Source: a virus. From it: a stretch of DNA of 64,000 nt. A program made the translations under genes and the position numbers. This document shows positions 1 to 8,912 of this stretch, one piece after another. The stretch covers positions 28,924 to 92,923 of IMG/VR virus record IMGVR_UViG_3300031236_000003, one strand, 5' to 3'. The notes beneath the pieces were generated by a model that made no database searches, was not told where the DNA came from, and saw only the letters and a program-made list of their open reading frames with translations. Numbering within the stretch: position 1 is the stretch's first letter; each line of letters opens with the position of its first letter.

Positions 1-2369
1 ATATTTCCCCAGCCTTCTATCAGGGCGGCGTGGATCAGAGCTCGGATGCTTATTCGGTGACGCAGAGCCAGATTTTGGCGGACACTCTAGGGCTGATTAC
101 CGGGCAGACTCCCAACACGACGGCGGCCCAGGTACAGCCCGGAAACTTCTCGACTGGTTCCGATGCGTGGACGGCGGTGTATCTGCGGCGCGGGGACTTT
201 GTTCCCGTGGGCCAGGCCGGACAATCGGGCCTCGACTGGACAAATATCACTGGCTGGCAGGTAGACATCACCACGACGGTGACTCCAGCGACCGGCACTG
301 ATGGCAGTTCTACGGTTGCCATGAATGGTCTCTACTTCCAGTGGGGATACGGGCCATCATCCTTCGGTGGCGTGGGGTACGACTATCGCTACACATACTA
401 CAACGTCAACACCGGAACGGAATCCAGTCCGAGTCCGGAGATGTTTTTCGGTGGCATCCAGTTCGGCTACCTTTCCAGCCAGTCAGCGCCCTTCTATTTG
501 CGGCAAGCAGTGCAGGTCAACGGCCAATACTCATTCGATACTCAGGTGACGCATGTGCGCATCTATCGGCGCGGCGGCACGCTAAATTCCAACTGGGCGC
601 AGATAGATCAGATCCCGAACGTCACGACGCTCGAAGATGCTTTCTTCTATAAGGACGTGATCCCCGATGCGTTTATCGAGCAGTCGCCGCTCTTAGTGTT
701 GGATAACGATCCGCCGGTTACGAGCTCCCTGCTGAATCCTATCCAGACGACATTGAGCGCGGCCACGACAGGTCCAGGCAATCTTTACTACCAAGAGTTC
801 TCGCCTCAGTTGATTACGGTTGCGCAATCGGACGCGGTGTTTGTTCCGAACCAACTCGTCGAAATCGGCACCGCGGCAAACCTCGAGATCACGGCCGTCG
901 TCACAGGTGGCACCGGGCAGTTCACGGCGATCGTCCGTCTGCAGCACAATCAAGGCGAGCCGGTAAACGTCTTTGCCGTACCGCGGCAGCCGTGCAACCT
1001 CTGCGCGCTGGCATACGATCAGGTGTGGCTGGCTGGCGACAAGAACAATCCACACTACCTCTATTTCTCGAAGAAGGGGTTGCCTGAGAACTTTGGACCC
1101 GAGGACTATATCCCGGTGGGTTCGCCTAATTTCCCAATCAACGCCGTCATCAACTGGCGCGGGACGCTGATTGTAGGAACGCTGGAGACGTGGTGGATCA
1201 TTGTGGGCGGCGCTTCGCCTTATCCGCAGCCAACAGGTTCAGAGCATGGCGTTGTGGCGCAGCAGGGCTGGTGTCAGGTGGAGGGTGCGATATGGTACCG
1301 ATCGTCTGACGGGATTCGCGAATTTACTGGCGCCGACGGCAAGTATATGACGCTGCCGGTTGAGTGGATTTTCCGCGGCAACCCGATGTGCCTTCCTCCG
1401 CAGGCGGACACAACTCAAGCTTCGCAGGACATTCTGGCGTTCTACAATAACACCGTCTTCGACTCCTACGTCAGCCTCAACAACGACGGCCAGCGCTACC
1501 GACTCATCTGGGATACGCAATATCAGCGATTCAGGAACGACGATCAGCCGGCGACGGCTATGCTCTGGGAGAAGGACACAAACCAGTTCCTGATAGGCAA
1601 GCAGGTCTCGCCCGGAAACTACGCTGTGGTCTTCGACCAAGTGGGAGACTACGACGATGGCGGATGGAATGTTGGCGCGCTAGTGCAGACTCCGATCAAT
1701 CTAACCATCCAGAGTCCATACAGAGACCTCGGCAAGCCGCACCAGCAGAAAAACTGGAATGGTCTCGAAACCGACGTGAATACACAGGGCCAGGTGCTTA
1801 ACACAACCCTGTTGTTCGAAGATGGATCCATATCGGTTCCGCTGGCGACGATCAATACCGGCACTACGCGGCAGAAGGCGGAGTCCGTGGTGAATGCAGG
1901 CGATGGCCAAGAGGCGTATCGCGCGTCGATCTTGCACACGATGGCCGTGACGGTAGCGCCGACTTTGTATCAGGAGTCGATCGATGCGACTATACTGCCG
2001 CCGGCGATAGCGAGCTGGGACTCCTATGATTTGAAATTCGGGACCGACGACTCCAAGTTCGCGAAGGAAAGTTACTGGGACTACACTTCTTCGGTTCCGA
2101 TCAACGTGTCTCTTTATGCTGATGACAGCTACCCGGTTCCATATTTCACATTCCAGTTGCCAGCGCTACCGAATCGCGCAGTTGTTCGCGTGCGCCACGG
2201 CAACCTCAACTCTGGGACTACTGCTTTCACTTTAAGGGCCTGGAGAGCAATTGCTCTGGCCGTGACCGAAACTGACCCGTTGCAGACGTTCATGTTCTGG
2301 AATAACCCGAAAGTTCTCTGGAAGCCAGTGGGACAACACTCATATCAAATCAAGGAGTTGGTGGTCTGA
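1..2369 (+). CDS. Virion structural protein, 5' end outside window
   Basis: The reading frame is open from base 3 to the left edge, so this is the C-terminal part (at least 788 residues) of a longer protein. A GTG at 30 is only an internal candidate start. The sequence is rich in Gly, Thr, Asn, Trp and aromatic residues with many short beta-strand-like segments (for example NWRGTLIVGTLETWWII and WYRSSDGIREF), as in beta-propeller tail-hub or packaged-DNA stabilisation proteins of podoviruses. It has no enzyme motif. Its stop overlaps the ATG of the next gene (TGATG). The position before candidate internal virion proteins fits a head-tail connector or tail hub, but the family assignment is inference. 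Confidence 0.6.
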   Translation, partial: ISPAFYQGGVDQSSDAYSVTQSQILADTLGLITGQTPNTTAAQVQPGNFSTGSDAWTAVYLRRGDFVPVGQAGQSGLDWTNITGWQVDITTTVTPATGTDGSSTVAMNGLYFQWGYGPSSFGGVGYDYRYTYYNVNTGTESSPSPEMFFGGIQFGYLSSQSAPFYLRQAVQVNGQYSFDTQVTHVRIYRRGGTLNSNWAQIDQIPNVTTLEDAFFYKDVIPDAFIEQSPLLVLDNDPPVTSSLLNPIQTTLSAATTGPGNLYYQEFSPQLITVAQSDAVFVPNQLVEIGTAANLEITAVVTGGTGQFTAIVRLQHNQGEPVNVFAVPRQPCNLCALAYDQVWLAGDKNNPHYLYFSKKGLPENFGPEDYIPVGSPNFPINAVINWRGTLIVGTLETWWIIVGGASPYPQPTGSEHGVVAQQGWCQVEGAIWYRSSDGIREFTGADGKYMTLPVEWIFRGNPMCLPPQADTTQASQDILAFYNNTVFDSYVSLNNDGQRYRLIWDTQYQRFRNDDQPATAMLWEKDTNQFLIGKQVSPGNYAVVFDQVGDYDDGGWNVGALVQTPINLTIQSPYRDLGKPHQQKNWNGLETDVNTQGQVLNTTLLFEDGSISVPLATINTGTTRQKAESVVNAGDGQEAYRASILHTMAVTVAPTLYQESIDATILPPAIASWDSYDLKFGTDDSKFAKESYWDYTSSVPINVSLYADDSYPVPYFTFQLPALPNRAVVRVRHGNLNSGTTAFTLRAWRAIALAVTETDPLQTFMFWNNPKVLWKPVGQHSYQIKELVV

Positions 2370-2584
2370 TGCCATTAAAGAAATGTCAGAGGCAGGGATG
2401 CAAGGCGAGGAACAATGCCGGGGTTTGGCTGGTGGACGGTAAGGCGATGTGTGCTAATTGCTTCGAGCAGTTGTTATCGGTCAGCGCCGTGGATGAGCAT
2501 CGGATAGTCCGCGTATCGGACAGAGACGACGATTTCTCTCAGTGGGGGCGAGCTGCAACCGGGGCGCGCGCGGCGAAGGCGTAA
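2369..2584 (+). CDS. Small zinc-ribbon-like protein
   Basis: 71 residues. The N-terminal half has paired cysteines (CQRQGC near residues 6-11 and CANC near 28-31) around a hydrophobic turn, which suggests a single zinc ribbon. The C-terminus is charged, then Ala-rich. The start overlaps the stop of the structural gene upstream, so translation is probably coupled. No specific function is recognisable. Confidence 0.6.
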   Translation: MPLKKCQRQGCKARNNAGVWLVDGKAMCANCFEQLLSVSAVDEHRIVRVSDRDDDFSQWGRAATGARAAKA

Positions 2585-2585
2585 A

Positions 2586-2629
2586 TAACGCTTGCACTGG
2601 AAGGGGTGATAGGTTTACTCTGCAAGCGT
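2586..2629 (+). promoter_or_regulatory. Promoter flanked by inverted-repeat operator
   Basis: TAACGCTTGCA (2586-2596) and its inverted partner CTGCAAGCGT (2620-2629) bracket a sigma70-like promoter. The -35 box is TTGCAC (2592-2597) and the -10 box TTTACT or TTACTC ends at 2619/2620, after a 16-17 nt spacer. It would start transcription about 30 nt upstream of the ATG at 2660. It belongs to the CTGCAAGCGT family also seen at 18650, 19864, 23008, 26317, 33265 and 62375. Confidence 0.6.
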
Positions 2630-2659
2630 GGCGAAACCACCAGACGAGAGGAAAATCAC

Positions 2660-2938
2660 ATGAACTTACCCGACTTGAAGTTGGAGGCTATCCACTTCAC
2701 CACAGCTCCCACCAAGAGCCAAATCACCAATACGCTCCGCTCAATCCACGATTTTCTTGGAAAACTCGGCGGTGCGCTCATCCTCGACGGCAGCTACTCG
2801 ATTGCCGATCCGCCGATGGGCGCCCTCTTCAATGGCTCGATCCAGTTGAGGCAGGCGCTGGACGGGTTCGATAATGGCCCGAACGCGCAAGGCCTATCCG
2901 TCCCGCAGATGGCTCCGCAGGTGATGAGGCCGCGCTAG
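2660..2938 (+). CDS. Hypothetical protein of virion region
   Basis: 92 residues. The ATG at 2660 was chosen because a GAGAGGAAAA ribosome binding site lies just upstream. In-frame codons further upstream fall inside the promoter. The protein has an amphipathic N-terminal half and a proline-rich C-terminus. It is not recognised. The stop TAG overlaps the GTG of the next gene by one base (TAGTG), so it heads a coupled series running to 6416. Confidence 0.6.
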   Translation: MNLPDLKLEAIHFTTAPTKSQITNTLRSIHDFLGKLGGALILDGSYSIADPPMGALFNGSIQLRQALDGFDNGPNAQGLSVPQMAPQVMRPR

Positions 2939-3114
2939 TGGATGCAGCACTCCACCGGCAGTTCCACGCGAATCCCCCGTCTCCTCATTGGTGGGCCAAG
3001 ATCGCACGCGCGGCGATTGAGGTCCACCGGGAGATTGACCGCCAACTGATGCTGGCCACGGGCGACGACCTGGTGGCTTGGAAGGAAAGGAAATCTTGCC
3101 AATATTTCAAATAA
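2938..3114 (+). CDS. Small hypothetical protein, GTG start
   Basis: 58 residues from GTG (TAGTG overlap with the preceding stop) to TAA at 3112-3114. The protein has a Trp-Trp pair and a helical, charged middle (IARAAIEVHREIDRQL). Its last codons contain a GGAAGGAAAGGAAA stretch that also serves as the ribosome binding site for the next gene. It is unrecognised, but the stop/start architecture supports it as real. Confidence 0.55.
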   Translation: MDAALHRQFHANPPSPHWWAKIARAAIEVHREIDRQLMLATGDDLVAWKERKSCQYFK

Positions 3115-3551
3115 GACGAGGCATACGGCTCGGAGGATTTCATGGCGAGGGCTGGCAGAAGCCGAAAACGCATGGCTGGTTTGCGAAGATTTTCTGCTTT
3201 GTCGGGAAGTGGAAGCACCCAGAATCTACGGTGTGGTTCGAGACGAGCTTTGCTTTATCGGCGTTCGGCTTTAAGCGTGTACTGTGGAGTAAGCGGTTCA
3301 TGCCGGTCGTGCCCAAGCCCACCGTCGAAGATTGCAGCCCGCTGTCGGAAGATCAACTCCAATTGCTTAGAAAAGCGGTGGCCGAGGATAGGCTGTTATA
3401 CGGATCTTCCTCTCGATGCGGCGAATGCGTGCCTGAAAAATCCCCACTCGCTGCATGGCGGAAGCGCGGCAAGAGGCTGACGACGCCAGACGAAATACGC
3501 GACCGCCACGAGCGCATCCTTGCTGTGATTCGAGAAAGGAAAGACCGATGA
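3096..3551 (+). CDS. Hypothetical protein, TTG start
   Basis: 151 residues. The TTG at 3096 is preceded at good spacing by GGAAGGAAAGGAA, the phage's usual ribosome binding site, and it overlaps the end of the previous gene by 19 bases. The N-terminal half is rich in aromatic and basic residues (FHGEGWQKPKTHGWF, VWFETSFALSAFGFKRV). The C-terminal half is charged and carries CGEC. An in-frame TTG at 3078 is possible but lacks a ribosome binding site. No known family is recognised. Confidence 0.55.
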   Translation: MPIFQIRRGIRLGGFHGEGWQKPKTHGWFAKIFCFVGKWKHPESTVWFETSFALSAFGFKRVLWSKRFMPVVPKPTVEDCSPLSEDQLQLLRKAVAEDRLLYGSSSRCGECVPEKSPLAAWRKRGKRLTTPDEIRDRHERILAVIRERKDR

Positions 3552-3991
3552 TCTACCTCGCAGGAACTCTACCCGCCATCATTTGGCTGATCCTCCGCTT
3601 AACCATGCCCCCCGGCCCGTATGAGATGGACCAGGGCGGCCGGCAAGGCACGTTCTTCCCTATCCTGATCCTCTACAGCGTGGCCGCGTATGCGATTGCG
3701 ATATTCAGCGCGGTGCTGGCCTACGTCGGATGGACGCATCGCGCTGGCGTCGGAGTGGTGCTGCTGCTGACGGCTGCGGTCGATGCGATTATCTTCTGCT
3801 TCTGGCTGGTGTGGTGTTTTGAGATGTACATGCAGCAAAGATACCCCGTGGGCAATCAGGCGCTGGCCGCCAAGATTGGTGTCTCCACCTACACCCTTGG
3901 CCGGTACGCGCTGACGCTGGCGCTCGGGTTCTCTGCGCTGGCGCTGTTTTTGGCTGGCGTGGTGCTGACGGCTGCGGGGTTGGCGCGATGA
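3548..3991 (+). CDS. Multi-pass membrane protein
   Basis: 147 residues. The ATG at 3548 overlaps the preceding stop (ATGA). Four hydrophobic segments are visible: near residues 2-18, 37-62, 68-92 and 121-145. The protein is probably an inner-membrane protein made in the infected cell. No catalytic motif is seen. It is coupled by ATGA to the small cysteine protein downstream. Confidence 0.65.
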   Translation: MIYLAGTLPAIIWLILRLTMPPGPYEMDQGGRQGTFFPILILYSVAAYAIAIFSAVLAYVGWTHRAGVGVVLLLTAAVDAIIFCFWLVWCFEMYMQQRYPVGNQALAAKIGVSTYTLGRYALTLALGFSALALFLAGVVLTAAGLAR

Positions 3992-4149
3992 GAAAACTAT
4001 GGTGCCTTTTGTTTGGCCATAACCTCAAGAATACCGGCGCCCCGCTATTTTTCTCTGTGAAAATGAAAGCGCTGGGCCAGCCCCCGCAGGAGCACTTTCG
4101 ATGCCTCCGATGTGAGGAATGCTTCCTTGTTCCGGTGGCGAAGTCATGA
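3988..4149 (+). CDS. Small CxxC protein
   Basis: 53 residues, reading from an ATG that overlaps the membrane-protein stop to a TGA that overlaps the next ATG at 4146. The N-terminus is MRKLWCLLFGHN and a CLRCEEC motif lies near the C-terminus. Together with Cys6 and a histidine these could bind one zinc ion. ATGA junctions at both ends support it. Function unknown. Confidence 0.6.
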   Translation: MRKLWCLLFGHNLKNTGAPLFFSVKMKALGQPPQEHFRCLRCEECFLVPVAKS

Positions 4150-4520
4150 GCTACTTCCGCGGCGACATCTACATCTGGGCATCCGACGAAGCTCTGCACA
4201 TCTGGGCGCAGCCGAACGCCAAAGGCGAGTACAAGCACAAGATCGCCATCCCGACAGACATGGCCGATCAGCTCGCTGCGATGCGGTTTTGCGAGATGAT
4301 TGAGCGCGGCGAGGTGGAGAAGGCTATTCACGACGCATCCAAGAGCGGCAATGGCGGCGGCTTGTCCGTCAAGCAAAACGGCCAGCAATTGCTGAATAGG
4401 CTGCGTTCCATGCCCACCGTCAAGACCGATGCCTACGTTTTCGAAGAGGCAATATCGCTGGAGTATTGCGATAAGATGGAAGTCAACAAGGCCGACAGGT
4501 CGATCAGGAAAAGCAAATGA
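4146..4520 (+). CDS. Hypothetical protein of virion region
   Basis: 124 residues starting at the ATG that overlaps the preceding stop. An aromatic beta-like N-terminus (MSYFRGDIYIWASDEALHIW) is followed by a charged helical region and a glycine-rich turn (GNGGG). It has no membrane segment and no recognised motif. It ends in an ATGA junction with the next gene. Confidence 0.55.
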   Translation: MSYFRGDIYIWASDEALHIWAQPNAKGEYKHKIAIPTDMADQLAAMRFCEMIERGEVEKAIHDASKSGNGGGLSVKQNGQQLLNRLRSMPTVKTDAYVFEEAISLEYCDKMEVNKADRSIRKSK

Positions 4521-4777
4521 GTGGATGCTTTGTATCCATGACGACGTACCAGCGCATACTCCAAATGCGGGAGCAAATGGCCGACATAGAAGAGCGCGCT
4601 GCGGCCGACGAGCGTCTGCGCCATTATCGGCGCGATGAACTATACCGGAATTTGCGGAGATGCGGATTGTCGCTTGGAACGGCAGAGCAGATTTCTGAAG
4701 CGGTGTGGGAGGTTCCTACGCCGTGGATCATGAAGAGTAGTCACCGCAACCCGTTTCAACTGGTGGGAGTCAAATGA
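4517..4777 (+). CDS. Small hypothetical helical protein
   Basis: 86 residues, ATGA-coupled at both ends. Residues about 8-50 are a highly charged helix (RILQMREQMADIEERAAADE), probably coiled coil. A more hydrophobic C-terminal part contains WEVPTPW. No function is recognised. It is cotranslated with the genes on both sides. Confidence 0.55.
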   Translation: MSGCFVSMTTYQRILQMREQMADIEERAAADERLRHYRRDELYRNLRRCGLSLGTAEQISEAVWEVPTPWIMKSSHRNPFQLVGVK

Positions 4778-5229
4778 AGCATACATTCAAAACGATTGAC
4801 GCTTTCCATAATGGCGTAATGTGGGCGCCGCTTCAGGCCGGCGTGTCTTTGCCGGAATACAACGTAACCGAGGACGCGATTCCAGGTTTCACCGTCCAGT
4901 ATTTCGAGCGCTACAACAGCGACCCGCCGCTTACGGGCGCGACAGAACTCTACAACGAATGCACATACGGAAATGTGCATCCCGACCTCGTTCTATCTTC
5001 AGAGAAGATGATGAAGCGCATGGTAGCAGTCATGGAGGATCGCCATCGAGTTCCTGCCATGTACGGCTGCAACTTTGGATTTTACTTCTTGAGGACAGTG
5101 TGGTCGCATCCAGAAAATACAGGCGTCGAAATCGATGACGGGTGGGTATTTATGCTCAACCGAAAACATCCGCTGAATCCGAGACTCAATGGATGCATAA
5201 AAGCCACATGGATGGATGCGCAAGCATGA
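4774..5229 (+). CDS. Hypothetical protein upstream of GNAT-like gene
   Basis: 151 residues. Start and stop overlap its neighbours as ATGA. It is a globular, aromatic-rich sequence with scattered cysteines and histidines and no transmembrane segment. It sits directly before the acetyltransferase-like gene and could form a pair with it, but no family is recognised. Confidence 0.55.
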   Translation: MKHTFKTIDAFHNGVMWAPLQAGVSLPEYNVTEDAIPGFTVQYFERYNSDPPLTGATELYNECTYGNVHPDLVLSSEKMMKRMVAVMEDRHRVPAMYGCNFGFYFLRTVWSHPENTGVEIDDGWVFMLNRKHPLNPRLNGCIKATWMDAQA

Positions 5230-6416
5230 GCATCGCCCTAGAAGCGCTTCGCGAAGACGGCTATCGCCTCGGCGACCTCCAGGTGCTGCGCTACGACAAG
5301 AACAACCGCGACATCTTTCCCGACGACTTCCTCGGCCAGCTATACTGGCGCTGCCGCGAATCCAAGCGGCGCTCCGGAGACGGCATCCTGACCGCGACGT
5401 TTGGCGGCAATCCATCCTCCGACTTCGGCTCGATCGTCAGCTACCTGCACAACCGCCCGGCGCTGATCCTTATGGGAGTCTGGGAGGGCGACAAGTTCCG
5501 CTATCTCGGCTTCGCGTTCCCAACAGTGTCCTGCGGCTGGAGCGGGACCGAGAAGAGCCTTATAGCCGGATACGCCTTCTTCCGAGACGCATGGGGTACG
5601 CAGGAGCAGGAAGTGCTGACGATGCTGGGCCTTGCCTACCTCTTCAACGAGTTCCAGCTAGTCGCGATCCACGGAAACCGTTTCAAGGACAACGTGCTGA
5701 CCGCGAAGTTCATGGCGAAATTCGGCTTCCGCGACGTGGGCGAAGTTCCCCGATTCCAAGTGAGCGGCAAAGAACTGGTGCCGATGGTGCTGTCGACGCT
5801 GCTGCGCGAGGACTTCGAGGCCTATGTCGAGGGATGGCTTGTCTCGCAACTCCACACCGAAGTAGCTCCCGTAATCGGCACGCCAGAGCATCCGGCAGTC
5901 GAGGAATCCCGCGAGACGATCGATGCCCAGATAGCGCGGCTGGCTGCCCGGCAGATTCCGGTCGTCTTCTTCCCGCTGAATTCGACGTATGTGCCGGCGC
6001 TTCCCGACGGCATCGAGATTCAGTTTGTTTCGAGCGGGAACCCCGGCGCCGGCATCTACTTCTTTGATCCACGGCAGACGAGCGCGGAGCAGATTACCTC
6101 GGCGGCGAATGAGGGAACGCATGGCGCGCTACTCGGCCACGCGCAGAACAAGATGGACATTGCGCGGACTGAGCCCACGGTGGTGGTCCAGGCGATCGAT
6201 ACCGACGGCGTGGTGCTTCAGGATTCCGTGGTGTCGAAGACGGCGGAGGCGATTGCGGTGCAGATCGCTATATTCGAGCGGAAGTACCCCGACTGCAGGT
6301 GCGAGATTCGAGATCCCATGGACGTGGTGCGGGAGCGGGTAGCTGAGACTGAGCCGGTTTCCGAACCGATCGCTGTCGCCGATGACGAGTACCAGTTGGA
6401 TTTGAACTGGATGTAA
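5226..6416 (+). CDS. GNAT-like acetyltransferase fold protein
   Basis: 396 residues from the ATG at 5226, which overlaps the previous stop. In-frame codons back to 5142 lie inside the upstream gene. Residues about 100-185 have the order expected of a GNAT fold: a beta hairpin with WEGDKFRYLGFAF, a helix, then a GNRFKDN...AKFMAKFGF segment resembling the acetyl-CoA loop and the following helix. GNAT-like proteins are common between structural genes of podoviruses, where their substrate is usually unknown. The C-terminal 200 residues are a separate, unrecognised alpha/beta region. The last gene of the first coupled series; a new promoter follows. Confidence 0.55.
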   Translation: MSIALEALREDGYRLGDLQVLRYDKNNRDIFPDDFLGQLYWRCRESKRRSGDGILTATFGGNPSSDFGSIVSYLHNRPALILMGVWEGDKFRYLGFAFPTVSCGWSGTEKSLIAGYAFFRDAWGTQEQEVLTMLGLAYLFNEFQLVAIHGNRFKDNVLTAKFMAKFGFRDVGEVPRFQVSGKELVPMVLSTLLREDFEAYVEGWLVSQLHTEVAPVIGTPEHPAVEESRETIDAQIARLAARQIPVVFFPLNSTYVPALPDGIEIQFVSSGNPGAGIYFFDPRQTSAEQITSAANEGTHGALLGHAQNKMDIARTEPTVVVQAIDTDGVVLQDSVVSKTAEAIAVQIAIFERKYPDCRCEIRDPMDVVRERVAETEPVSEPIAVADDEYQLDLNWM

Positions 6417-6421
6417 TTTTC

Positions 6422-6470
6422 TCCGCAAACCCACCCCGGTCTTGACGGTTGACGCTATAATTCGCGCGTA
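6422..6470 (+). promoter_or_regulatory. Promoter with TCCGCAAACC upstream element
   Basis: TCCGCAAACC (6422-6431) lies exactly 24 nt before a consensus -10 box TATAAT (6456-6461), which is followed by TCGCGCGT. No good -35 box lies 17 nt upstream of the -10. The same upstream element, the same 24-nt distance and a similar downstream GC-rich box recur at 44201-44247. This suggests an activator-dependent, possibly late, phage promoter. It would drive the internal virion genes from 6483. Confidence 0.6.
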
Positions 6471-6482
6471 GGAGTATGCGCG

Positions 6483-7088
6483 ATGGGCAAAAGTACAGGC
6501 GTTAGTCCACAGGTCTCTCAATCTGAAGTTTCGAATAGCAATGCGCTGACGGCAATTGCGCAGCAGCAAAATCAAAATTCGCAAACTCTTTTTAATGAAG
6601 TAAATCCGGGCATGCAAACCGCCGAGAATTTTTATTCGTCTTTGGCAACTGGCGACCCCGGGAAGATTGAACAGGCGATTAGCCCAGCCGTGCAACAAAT
6701 AGGGCAAGCGACGGCTGGCGCAAAAACGAACATCATGAACAATGCTCCGGCTGGGGGAGAAAAGAGCCTTGCATTAGAGCAAGCAGACGTGTCTCAGGGC
6801 GCGCAAGTAGGTCAAGCCGCAACAGGCTCATTTTTGGGGTCGTTCAACGCCCTCGGCGCCCTCGCGGGTCAAGGCACAGGAGAGTCTATTAGTGCGGCCG
6901 GTACCGGAATCTCCGGTCTAAGCGCTTCCAATCAAGGATGGGGGCAACTCGGCAATCAGCAACTGGAGTCGCAGCAGATTCAGGCTCAAGAGTTGGGCAG
7001 TACGCTTGGCGCTCTGGGCAGCCTCGGCGGAGGAATCGCAGAAGGAGCGGGTGCAGCCGGAAGCTTAGCCGCACTGTTCGCTATATAG
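6483..7088 (+). CDS. Putative internal virion protein, Gln/Ala/Gly-rich
   Basis: 201 residues; the ATG follows an AGGAG ribosome binding site. Composition is Ser/Gln/Ala/Gly with a Gly/Ala-rich hydrophobic C-terminus (residues about 175-201), similar in style to the small ejected core proteins of podoviruses (the T7 gp14 class). It lies immediately before two larger proteins, the usual order of ejection-protein genes. The assignment rests on context and composition; no homologous motif is visible. Confidence 0.5.
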   Translation: MGKSTGVSPQVSQSEVSNSNALTAIAQQQNQNSQTLFNEVNPGMQTAENFYSSLATGDPGKIEQAISPAVQQIGQATAGAKTNIMNNAPAGGEKSLALEQADVSQGAQVGQAATGSFLGSFNALGALAGQGTGESISAAGTGISGLSASNQGWGQLGNQQLESQQIQAQELGSTLGALGSLGGGIAEGAGAAGSLAALFAI

Positions 7089-7097
7089 GAGACGAGA

Positions 7098-8912
7098 TTG
7101 CCATCGAATCAATACAGCCCGACCGCAGAGCAGCCGTATCAGGCGTATGTCCCTCCTGAGCCGCTTCCTGCTGCGCCGCCGATTGCCGCCACGCAGACCG
7201 AGCCGTACAAGTTTACGGGCGCTCCAATTACAGGTCTGGGCGCGGCGGCTGGCCTATTAGACAACATCTTCCGCGGTTATATGCGAGGCAAGCAGGAGGG
7301 TGAAGCCAAGAAGGTGATGCAGTTGAAGGCGAAGTCTGACAACCTTCGCAACTCTTATGACCAGGATGCCAGATTGCTGATGTCCATTGCGGCATCCGGA
7401 GCTTCTCCGGACTCCGAGGAATACAAGCAGGCCGTTTCAGCGGTCAACGGTTCATGGGGAGCGATGACGGATTGGCAGAAGTCGCATATTGATCCAGACG
7501 ACGACAAGACGAAGAAAAAGCCGAAGTCGAAGAGCAGCCAGCCGCAGCAGCCGAGCGACCCGCTGACGGATTTGCGCAGCCAAGACCCGCAGGTCAAGGC
7601 GAAGGCGTTGTTCCAGTTGCAGCAGAAGATGGGGGCTCCGGTTCTGTGGCAGGTGAAGCAGTTCCAGACGCCGCAGGCGAAGGCGCAGCGCGAGGCGCAG
7701 AACATCAATGCGCAGACCGGGGTGCAGGCAGCGCAGAATCAGCAGACGGCGGTAAACCAGGAAGCTAAAGACCAGCAGCATACGGCGACAATCCAGGCCG
7801 CGCGAGCCAAAGTCGACGAGTTGAACAAGACTCCGCAGTCCCAGTGGACGCAAGCGCAATGGACTGAATACAACCAGGCGCAGCAGCAGATCGAGCCGCG
7901 CAAGCCGGGGGACGAGGTAAAGGTCTCCGCCGACGCGATTATCCGCAAACAGGAAGCCGATCCGAAGTATCAGTTCACGGATCAGGACAAGGAAGTGCTG
8001 CGCGGGGCCGGGTACAAGATCGACGCCAACCTCAAGCATCAAGTGACGAAGACCGGCGAAATCATCGAGTGGGACGAAAACGGGCAGCCGAATATCCTGC
8101 GTGGCAACCAGTCGGCATACGAGCCGCACGGCAGGAGCGGCGGCGCTGGTAGCACAGACAAGACCTACGCGAAGTGGGACTCCTACTATAAACAGCACTA
8201 CCCGGATATGGATCAGACTGAGCGCGATGCGTTGGTGCGGCACAAGGTTGAGGGAGCGTCTCAGCAGCAATCCGGAGATATTGCGCACGACGCCATCGCG
8301 GAGCCGAAGAAGTTCGACAACGACGTACTCTCGGCGGCGATCGACAGGCTGCGCAACTTGCCGCAGTACAAAGACCCTACCCTCTTAAAGAAGCTCGCTA
8401 ATGGCACAAAAGAGCCGAGCTTGGACGACATGCTTTCAAATATCGTAGGACAGGGAGACGACGGCTATCAGTACCATGATCGCGGATGGATGGACCAGTC
8501 CGAGCACAAACCGACGGGTGGGGAATATGCAGGCGACATCAGTGAAGATGGACTCAAGAATTTGGAGCGAGACCTCCAAACACAGATTCGAGCCGTGATG
8601 AGCGGGTCCAAGGAAACGGCACTGCCCCCGGCCGCACGGCGCGCTGCGATGGGCCGGATGCAGCCGTTATTTGGCCCAGCGGCATCACCAAGAAGCGGCA
8701 CCACGGCTGCATCGCCACAGCCGGCCGCGCAACCGGCGGCGTCGCCCTCGTCTGCGACGCCGGCCGCTGCTCCAGATTCTGGAGACAAGCCGCGCAAGTA
8801 CACCGTTTACCAGCATGGCAAGCCTCACGGTACTGTAGAGTTGTCGGCAGCGGAAGCAAAACAATTGGCTGACGATCCGGATTTCAAGGCGCAAGGCGGT
8901 AGTATCAAATAA
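7098..8912 (+). CDS. Putative internal virion protein, Gln/Lys-rich coiled coil
   Basis: 604 residues from TTG at 7098 (AGGAGACGAGA just upstream). The proline-rich N-terminus is followed by a glycine-alanine hydrophobic segment (GAPITGLGAAAGLLDNIF, near residues 41-58). A long Gln/Lys/Ala-rich helical region (residues about 90-300) and an Ala/Pro/Ser-rich linker near residues 525-570 follow. This fits an ejected core protein. Its stop overlaps the ATG of the giant polyvalent gene (TAATG), so the two are probably made and packaged together. No catalytic motif seen. Confidence 0.5.
   Translation: MPSNQYSPTAEQPYQAYVPPEPLPAAPPIAATQTEPYKFTGAPITGLGAAAGLLDNIFRGYMRGKQEGEAKKVMQLKAKSDNLRNSYDQDARLLMSIAASGASPDSEEYKQAVSAVNGSWGAMTDWQKSHIDPDDDKTKKKPKSKSSQPQQPSDPLTDLRSQDPQVKAKALFQLQQKMGAPVLWQVKQFQTPQAKAQREAQNINAQTGVQAAQNQQTAVNQEAKDQQHTATIQAARAKVDELNKTPQSQWTQAQWTEYNQAQQQIEPRKPGDEVKVSADAIIRKQEADPKYQFTDQDKEVLRGAGYKIDANLKHQVTKTGEIIEWDENGQPNILRGNQSAYEPHGRSGGAGSTDKTYAKWDSYYKQHYPDMDQTERDALVRHKVEGASQQQSGDIAHDAIAEPKKFDNDVLSAAIDRLRNLPQYKDPTLLKKLANGTKEPSLDDMLSNIVGQGDDGYQYHDRGWMDQSEHKPTGGEYAGDISEDGLKNLERDLQTQIRAVMSGSKETALPPAARRAAMGRMQPLFGPAASPRSGTTAASPQPAAQPAASPSSATPAAAPDSGDKPRKYTVYQHGKPHGTVELSAAEAKQLADDPDFKAQGGSIK

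Noticed and set aside
7452-8288. Long leftward frame opposite the internal virion protein gene
   Set aside because: Leu/Arg-rich translation typical of the reverse complement of a Gln/Lys-rich GC-biased gene; no ribosome binding site.
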